From CAYMRB01 sp964392615 (lineage in GTDB: Bacteria; Planctomycetota; UBA8108), in contig CAYMRB010000180.1 in the NCBI GenBank assembly GCA_964392615.1, positions 1 to 18,225 of the forward strand: a stretch of 18,225 bases of DNA. Reading direction: 5' to 3'. The translations under genes and the position numbers were made by a program. Positions 14,509-18,225 of the stretch are shown here, piece by piece. Under the pieces are notes generated by a model. The model did no database searches, was not told where the DNA came from, and saw only the letters and a program-made list of their open reading frames with translations. Numbering within the stretch: position 1 is the stretch's first letter; the number at the start of each line of letters is the position of its first letter.

Positions 14509-14537
14509 TTGACTCTAGGAACCATCGTGACTAACCT
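14509..14537 (+). promoter_or_regulatory. Candidate promoter for the secreted metalloprotease gene
   Basis: TTGACT (14509-14514) and TAACCT (14532-14537) are separated by 17 bases. They lie just after the preceding operon's hairpin and leave a leader of roughly 80 bases before the ATG at 14624. The -35 is near consensus and the -10 matches three of six bases. Confidence 0.4.
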
Positions 14538-14623
14538 GTCGACGTTGCCACCTGTGGTTCTGCGGACCGTGGGCGATGGGTTTCCTGCGGTCGGGGTGGC
14601 GTGATCGACATGGAGGGGTCGCC

Positions 14624-17167
14624 ATGCGTCGTCATTCGCGCATCGTCTGCAGGGGTGGCGGAGTGTGCACAGCGCGCGGGGTTGTCGTGCTCGCGCTGCT
14701 GGCTACGCTCCTCGGTGGGGAGGCAGCGTCGCGATGGCGCGCGGAGGAGGTGACGGAGCTGCCGCGCCGTCGCGGTCTGGTGCCGTTCGCGCCGTCTCGG
14801 CTGCTCGACCTCGACGCCGCCCAGCCGGGCGGACGCGCCGCGTTGCCGGCACCGGTGCGCGAGTTCGCCGACGCGCAGGGTGCGGACTGGACGCTCTTCT
14901 GGGACGACCTTCTCGCGACGCCGCGCTTTCTCGCGCCCCGTTCACCGGAGCCGATCGAGCTCGTGCCCGGCGGCGACGTCGTCCGGCGCCGCGACGAGGC
15001 GGTCGTAGCGGTGCGCCGATTCGTCGACGCGCACGCAGGCCTGTTCGGCGTGACGGCCGCGGCCTTGTCGCCTCCCGACGATGCGACGACGTTTGCGATC
15101 GGCGACGGCCTCGTCGTCGTCTTCGCGCAGCGCGTGGAAACACCGTTGGCTTCCCTGCCCGTGCGCGGCACGGCGCTTCGCGCGTACATCGCTGGAGACG
15201 GGCGTCTCGTCTGGATCAAGGCGTATCTGCTTCGAGGCGCGCAGCGCCGGTACGACGACTCGGGCGCGGACGCGATCGTGTGGCTCGATGCGAACGCGGT
15301 GGGGGAGCGGGCCGTCGGCGAGGCGCGTGCGGAGGAAGGTGACGATGGCGCGACGATGCACGCTCTGCGTCGCGAGCTCGTCTTCCTCGACGCGGACGTC
15401 GACGACGGCGATCGTCTGGCGTTGACGCCGGTGTGGGCGGTCGAGCTCGCGGCGACGGATGGCGTCTTGCGCGAGGAGTTGCGCGCTGCGGCGACGGGTG
15501 AGGTGCTCGCGGGCAGCGATCTCGTCGAGCACTTCGAGTTCACCGCGCGCTTCGCGGCGCGCACGGCCGATCTGACCGATCCGTTCGCGTTGCGCGAGGA
15601 GATCGTCGAGGTGCCGCAGGGCTTTCGGCCGACGATCGTGCGGGATCGCGGCGACACCGCGGTGGCCGTCGTCTCGTGCGAGGATGGCACGGACGGGCCT
15701 GGAACTGGCCGGGTGCTGATCGAGTCGTCCGAGTGGCTCTCGCGGCTTCGCGTCGTCGTCGCTGGCGACACGACGAGCGACGCATCGTGTCTCGAAGTGC
15801 TCGCGAGCCGCGAGTCACCGGAGCGCTTGCCGTGCGCCGGCGACGAAGGCTCGCGGCTCGACGACGTCTGTCCCGAGCTCCTGCTGACGCCGCTCGTCGT
15901 TCCCACGTTCGGGCTCGTGCTGCCTTGGAGTCACGATGACCGCCTGCGCTGTCTGATGGTGTGCGACGACGGGTTCGCCGGGCCGACCCTTCAGCCGATC
16001 GTCGAAATGGACGAGGTGGCCGAGCTTTCGTTCGACCTCGTGTTCAATGCGGTCGCGATGTTCGAGGACGCGGAGACGCCCGAGCTCGCGGCGTGGCTCG
16101 AGGAGGTCACGTCGGGATGGCTGCACGACTACCACCACGCCGACCGCGTGCTGCGTGCGGCCCGCGCCGTGATCGACTCCGACCTGCCGGACGTCGGCCG
16201 GTTCGGCCTGCTGCGCCTGCAGCCGCTCGATTGGTCCGAAGGGCCACCGCAGGGCGCACCGCGCGTCGAGGCGGCGGCGGACGGAGCATGGCTTCGCTAC
16301 TCGCCGCTCGTCGGAGCCGCCGGGCCGAGCTATCGCGTCAACGGGACGATCATCGCGCACGAGGTCGGCCACCACCTGATGCGCGAGATCACCGGCGCGC
16401 TGTCGATGAACCCGGTCGGCGAGGGCATCGCGGACGCGCTGGGAGCGTACGCGCTCGAGGAGCCGCGCATCGGCTTCCAGCGCGTCGACGACGATCCGGA
16501 GCAGCTCGTCGAGGGACCCGTCGGTCGCGACCTCGGCCGATCGCTCGACGAGCTCGCAGCGCCCGAGGAGGGCGAGAGCGTCGAAGAGCGCCAGACGAAG
16601 CTCGGCGCGTTCGCGGCGGTGGGGTTCTGGCGGTTGTGGCAGATTGCGGAAGGGCCCAGACTCGAGAGTCCGGAAGTCGCCGCGCGGCTATTGTACCGTT
16701 GGATCGCGACCAATCGGGCGCTGGAAGGCGCGCCGGCGCGCGGCGTCGACGATGCGAGCAGCCTGCTCGAGGAGCTACTCGGCGTCAACGCGGCGATGGG
16801 AGATCCAGACGAGCCCCGGACTGCTTTCTTCGCCGAGGAGCTCGCCGCGTCGTTCCCGTGTCACGTGTTCAGCCGCGCGATCGACTTCCTGCGCGGCGAT
16901 GTGAACTTCGACTCCCGACTCGACCTCGCCGACGCGATCGGCGTGCTGACGTTCCTCTTCGGCGGCGAGTTCGGCTTCCACGATTGTCTCGACGCGCACG
17001 ATACGAACGACAGCGGCGCGGTTGACCTCGCCGACGCGGTCTTCACGTTGAATCACCTGTTCATGGGCGGCGAGGCCCTGCGCCCGCCGTTCCCGCTCTG
17101 CGGCCGCGACCCGAGCCGCGACGCGCTGTGCTGCATCGAGAGCCCGTGCCCCGAGGGGGGCGAGTGA
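14624..17167 (+). CDS. Secreted gluzincin-type metalloprotease with tandem C-terminal dockerin-like repeats
   Basis: This 847-residue exported protein starts with an Arg-rich signal sequence and hydrophobic core (VVVLALLATLLGG, about residues 20-33). Residues about 40-300 resemble a protease pro-region of the FTP type (AVVAVRRFVDAHAGLFGV; GDGRLVWIKAYLL). The zinc site is His579-Glu580-V-G-His583, with the third ligand likely Glu600 in GEGIADALG, matching the NEAISDIFG motif of thermolysin-like enzymes. It is therefore a gluzincin near M4/M36, with a short His-to-Glu distance. Residues about 755-830 hold two dockerin type I-like calcium loops (FLRGDVNFDSRLDLADAI and DTNDSGAVDLADAV). A Cys-rich tail follows, typical of planctomycete secreted proteins. 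The start at 14624 is chosen for GGAGG seven bases upstream; an ATG at 14576 in frame lacks such a site. Its TGA touches the stop of the convergent gene. Confidence 0.82.
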   Translation: MRRHSRIVCRGGGVCTARGVVVLALLATLLGGEAASRWRAEEVTELPRRRGLVPFAPSRLLDLDAAQPGGRAALPAPVREFADAQGADWTLFWDDLLATPRFLAPRSPEPIELVPGGDVVRRRDEAVVAVRRFVDAHAGLFGVTAAALSPPDDATTFAIGDGLVVVFAQRVETPLASLPVRGTALRAYIAGDGRLVWIKAYLLRGAQRRYDDSGADAIVWLDANAVGERAVGEARAEEGDDGATMHALRRELVFLDADVDDGDRLALTPVWAVELAATDGVLREELRAAATGEVLAGSDLVEHFEFTARFAARTADLTDPFALREEIVEVPQGFRPTIVRDRGDTAVAVVSCEDGTDGPGTGRVLIESSEWLSRLRVVVAGDTTSDASCLEVLASRESPERLPCAGDEGSRLDDVCPELLLTPLVVPTFGLVLPWSHDDRLRCLMVCDDGFAGPTLQPIVEMDEVAELSFDLVFNAVAMFEDAETPELAAWLEEVTSGWLHDYHHADRVLRAARAVIDSDLPDVGRFGLLRLQPLDWSEGPPQGAPRVEAAADGAWLRYSPLVGAAGPSYRVNGTIIAHEVGHHLMREITGALSMNPVGEGIADALGAYALEEPRIGFQRVDDDPEQLVEGPVGRDLGRSLDELAAPEEGESVEERQTKLGAFAAVGFWRLWQIAEGPRLESPEVAARLLYRWIATNRALEGAPARGVDDASSLLEELLGVNAAMGDPDEPRTAFFAEELAASFPCHVFSRAIDFLRGDVNFDSRLDLADAIGVLTFLFGGEFGFHDCLDAHDTNDSGAVDLADAVFTLNHLFMGGEALRPPFPLCGRDPSRDALCCIESPCPEGGE

Positions 17168-18225
17168 CTACGGACAGGCGTCGTAGCCCTCGCACGATAG
17201 CGGCTCGGCCAGCCGCAGCCGCGCGTAGCGCCCGCACTCGGGAAACGGCGCCTCCGGCGGCCGCGGCGAGCGGCGGAACAGGTACATCGCGAGGTCGATC
17301 GCGTCCGCGACGACGACCTCGTTCGACGCGTTGACGTCGAGCGCCATCAGGCACGTCACATCGTCGACCTCACCGGAGACGAGGTAGGCGAGGATCGTGA
17401 CGATGTCGCCGACCGTCAGGCGACCGTCGCCGTCGGCATCGCCGCGCAGGAACGGAGTCCTCTCGTCCTCGAAGCGCAGCACGTGCACGTAGCCCCGCTG
17501 CGTGAAGTGGTCGGATTCCTCGCGCGCGGTGATGACGAACTCGGGGCGGCCGTCGCCCGTCACGTCGCCGAGCGCAGAAGCCGTCGCGAGGTATCCGCTG
17601 CCATGGCTCTGCAGTCCGTCGTAGACCTGCAGCAGCACTCCCGTGCGTCCGGAGCGGACGAAGAGTCGGCCGAGCGACGTCGACACGACGGACGGCGAGC
17701 GGTCGGTGCCGACAGCGAAGTCCGTCGCTCCGTCGAGGTCGAGATCACCGACGGCGCGGATCTGCCGACCGAGCTCGTCGGGCCAGCGGTTCGCGAGCCG
17801 CACGTGCAGGCCGCGGTGCTCGTACCGCAGCGCGAAGTCCGGCAGCTCGTAGACGCCGGTCCAGCCGACGTCCTGGCGTCCGTTCCAATCTGCCAGCGAC
17901 GACGACACGAGGAGCTCGACGTGACCGTTGCCGTCCGCATCGCCGAGCGCGACGACGCCGCTCTGGCCGACACCGGGCAGGCCCGCTGGAGTGGGAAACA
18001 CGGCGACCTCGTCGCCGGTACGCGCGTCGAGGAGGTACAGTCGCGCGCGGATGCCCAACGAGATTGCCGGCTGCGCGACGACGACGTGCGGCACGCCATC
18101 GCCGGCAGTCTCGCCGACGTACGCGAGCCCCTGGCCGAAGTAGCCGCGGCCGCGATCGCCGATACGTTCCCAGACGAGCTCGCCGGTCGCGCCCGAGTGG
18201 AGCCGCACGCGGCCGAGGGTCTCGG
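17168..18225 (-). CDS. FG-GAP beta-propeller protein with C-terminal dockerin-like repeats (N-terminus outside window)
   Basis: The open frame continues to the window edge, so the N-terminal end is missing; about 352 residues are seen. Several FG-GAP/integrin-alpha-like blades are visible, each with a calcium loop of Asp/Asn/Gly: ALGDADGNGHVELLVSS, AVGDLDLDGATDFAVGT and ALGDVTGDGRPEFVITA, along with sugar-trace-like LYLLDARTGDEV and VRLHSGATGELVW. The C-terminus has FLRGDADGDGRLTVGDIV and a second, looser loop (DVNASNEVVVADAIDLAMY), then a Cys-containing tail, matching the plan of the neighbouring protease. Probably secreted or surface-bound and used for adhesion or display; no catalytic motif is visible. 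The GTG at 18208 is only the first possible start inside the window and is probably internal. The stop (TAG) abuts the protease stop with no gap. Confidence 0.85.
   Translation of the reverse strand, partial: ETLGRVRLHSGATGELVWERIGDRGRGYFGQGLAYVGETAGDGVPHVVVAQPAISLGIRARLYLLDARTGDEVAVFPTPAGLPGVGQSGVVALGDADGNGHVELLVSSSLADWNGRQDVGWTGVYELPDFALRYEHRGLHVRLANRWPDELGRQIRAVGDLDLDGATDFAVGTDRSPSVVSTSLGRLFVRSGRTGVLLQVYDGLQSHGSGYLATASALGDVTGDGRPEFVITAREESDHFTQRGYVHVLRFEDERTPFLRGDADGDGRLTVGDIVTILAYLVSGEVDDVTCLMALDVNASNEVVVADAIDLAMYLFRRSPRPPEAPFPECGRYARLRLAEPLSCEGYDACP

Noticed and set aside
1..18225. CRISPR arrays, tRNA or rRNA genes, insertion sequences, riboswitches
   Set aside because: I saw no regularly spaced repeats, no tRNA cloverleaf or rRNA-like stretches, no transposase motifs and no recognisable riboswitch core such as a B12 box, although the cassette uses cobalamin.

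Overview
The window is about 18.2 kb of GC-rich DNA, with one 10-N scaffold gap (9714-9723). It has the look of a planctomycete or a relative such as Hydrogenedentota, Lentisphaerota or Verrucomicrobiota. This rests on Tat-exported Gfo/Idh/MocA enzymes, DUF4838 and DUF1080 proteins, secreted enzymes ending in 'FLRGD...' dockerin-like repeats, and a corrinoid methyl-transfer set typical of anaerobes. It is probably a metagenome-assembled scaffold. The taxonomic call is inference from gene content only.

Layout. (1) 1-2482: a truncated haem-b-like membrane protein (minus) lies divergent from a Crp/Fnr-type regulator, followed by an AraC-type regulator (minus). (2) 2707-9622: a glycan block. It holds a Tat-dependent Gfo/Idh/MocA oxidoreductase (plus), a two-gene minus operon transcribed GH43-like enzyme then DUF4838 protein, and a large plus-strand fusion of ThuA-like, DUF1080 and GH10 xylanase domains. 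(3) 9623-9792: a convergent intergenic region with poly-C/poly-G tracts, an imperfect inverted repeat and the scaffold gap. (4) 9793-14431: a divergent corrinoid cassette. On the minus strand are a DUF1638 protein and a [2Fe-2S]/ASKHA reductive activator, coupled by an ATGA overlap. On the plus strand are a uroporphyrinogen-decarboxylase-family methyltransferase and a corrinoid protein. (5) 14509-18225: two convergent secreted dockerin-type proteins, a gluzincin-like metalloprotease and an FG-GAP propeller protein truncated by the window edge. Their stop codons abut with no intergenic base.

How the parts may work together. The glycan block points to xylan-type hemicellulose: GH10 cuts the backbone, GH43 trims side chains or ends, and DUF4838 proteins carry an alpha-glucuronidase-like N-terminal module. 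The MocA, ThuA and DUF1080 modules are families tied to 3-keto-sugar chemistry, so oxidation-elimination cleavage may work beside ordinary hydrolysis. The neighbouring corrinoid cassette has a methyltransferase, a methyl carrier, its reactivator and a conserved protein of unknown role, but no recognisable second methyltransferase. The most interesting hypothesis is that it removes O-methyl groups released with the glycan, for example from 4-O-methylglucuronate or lignin-linked methoxyaromatics. The sequence shows the two blocks side by side; the functional link is inference.
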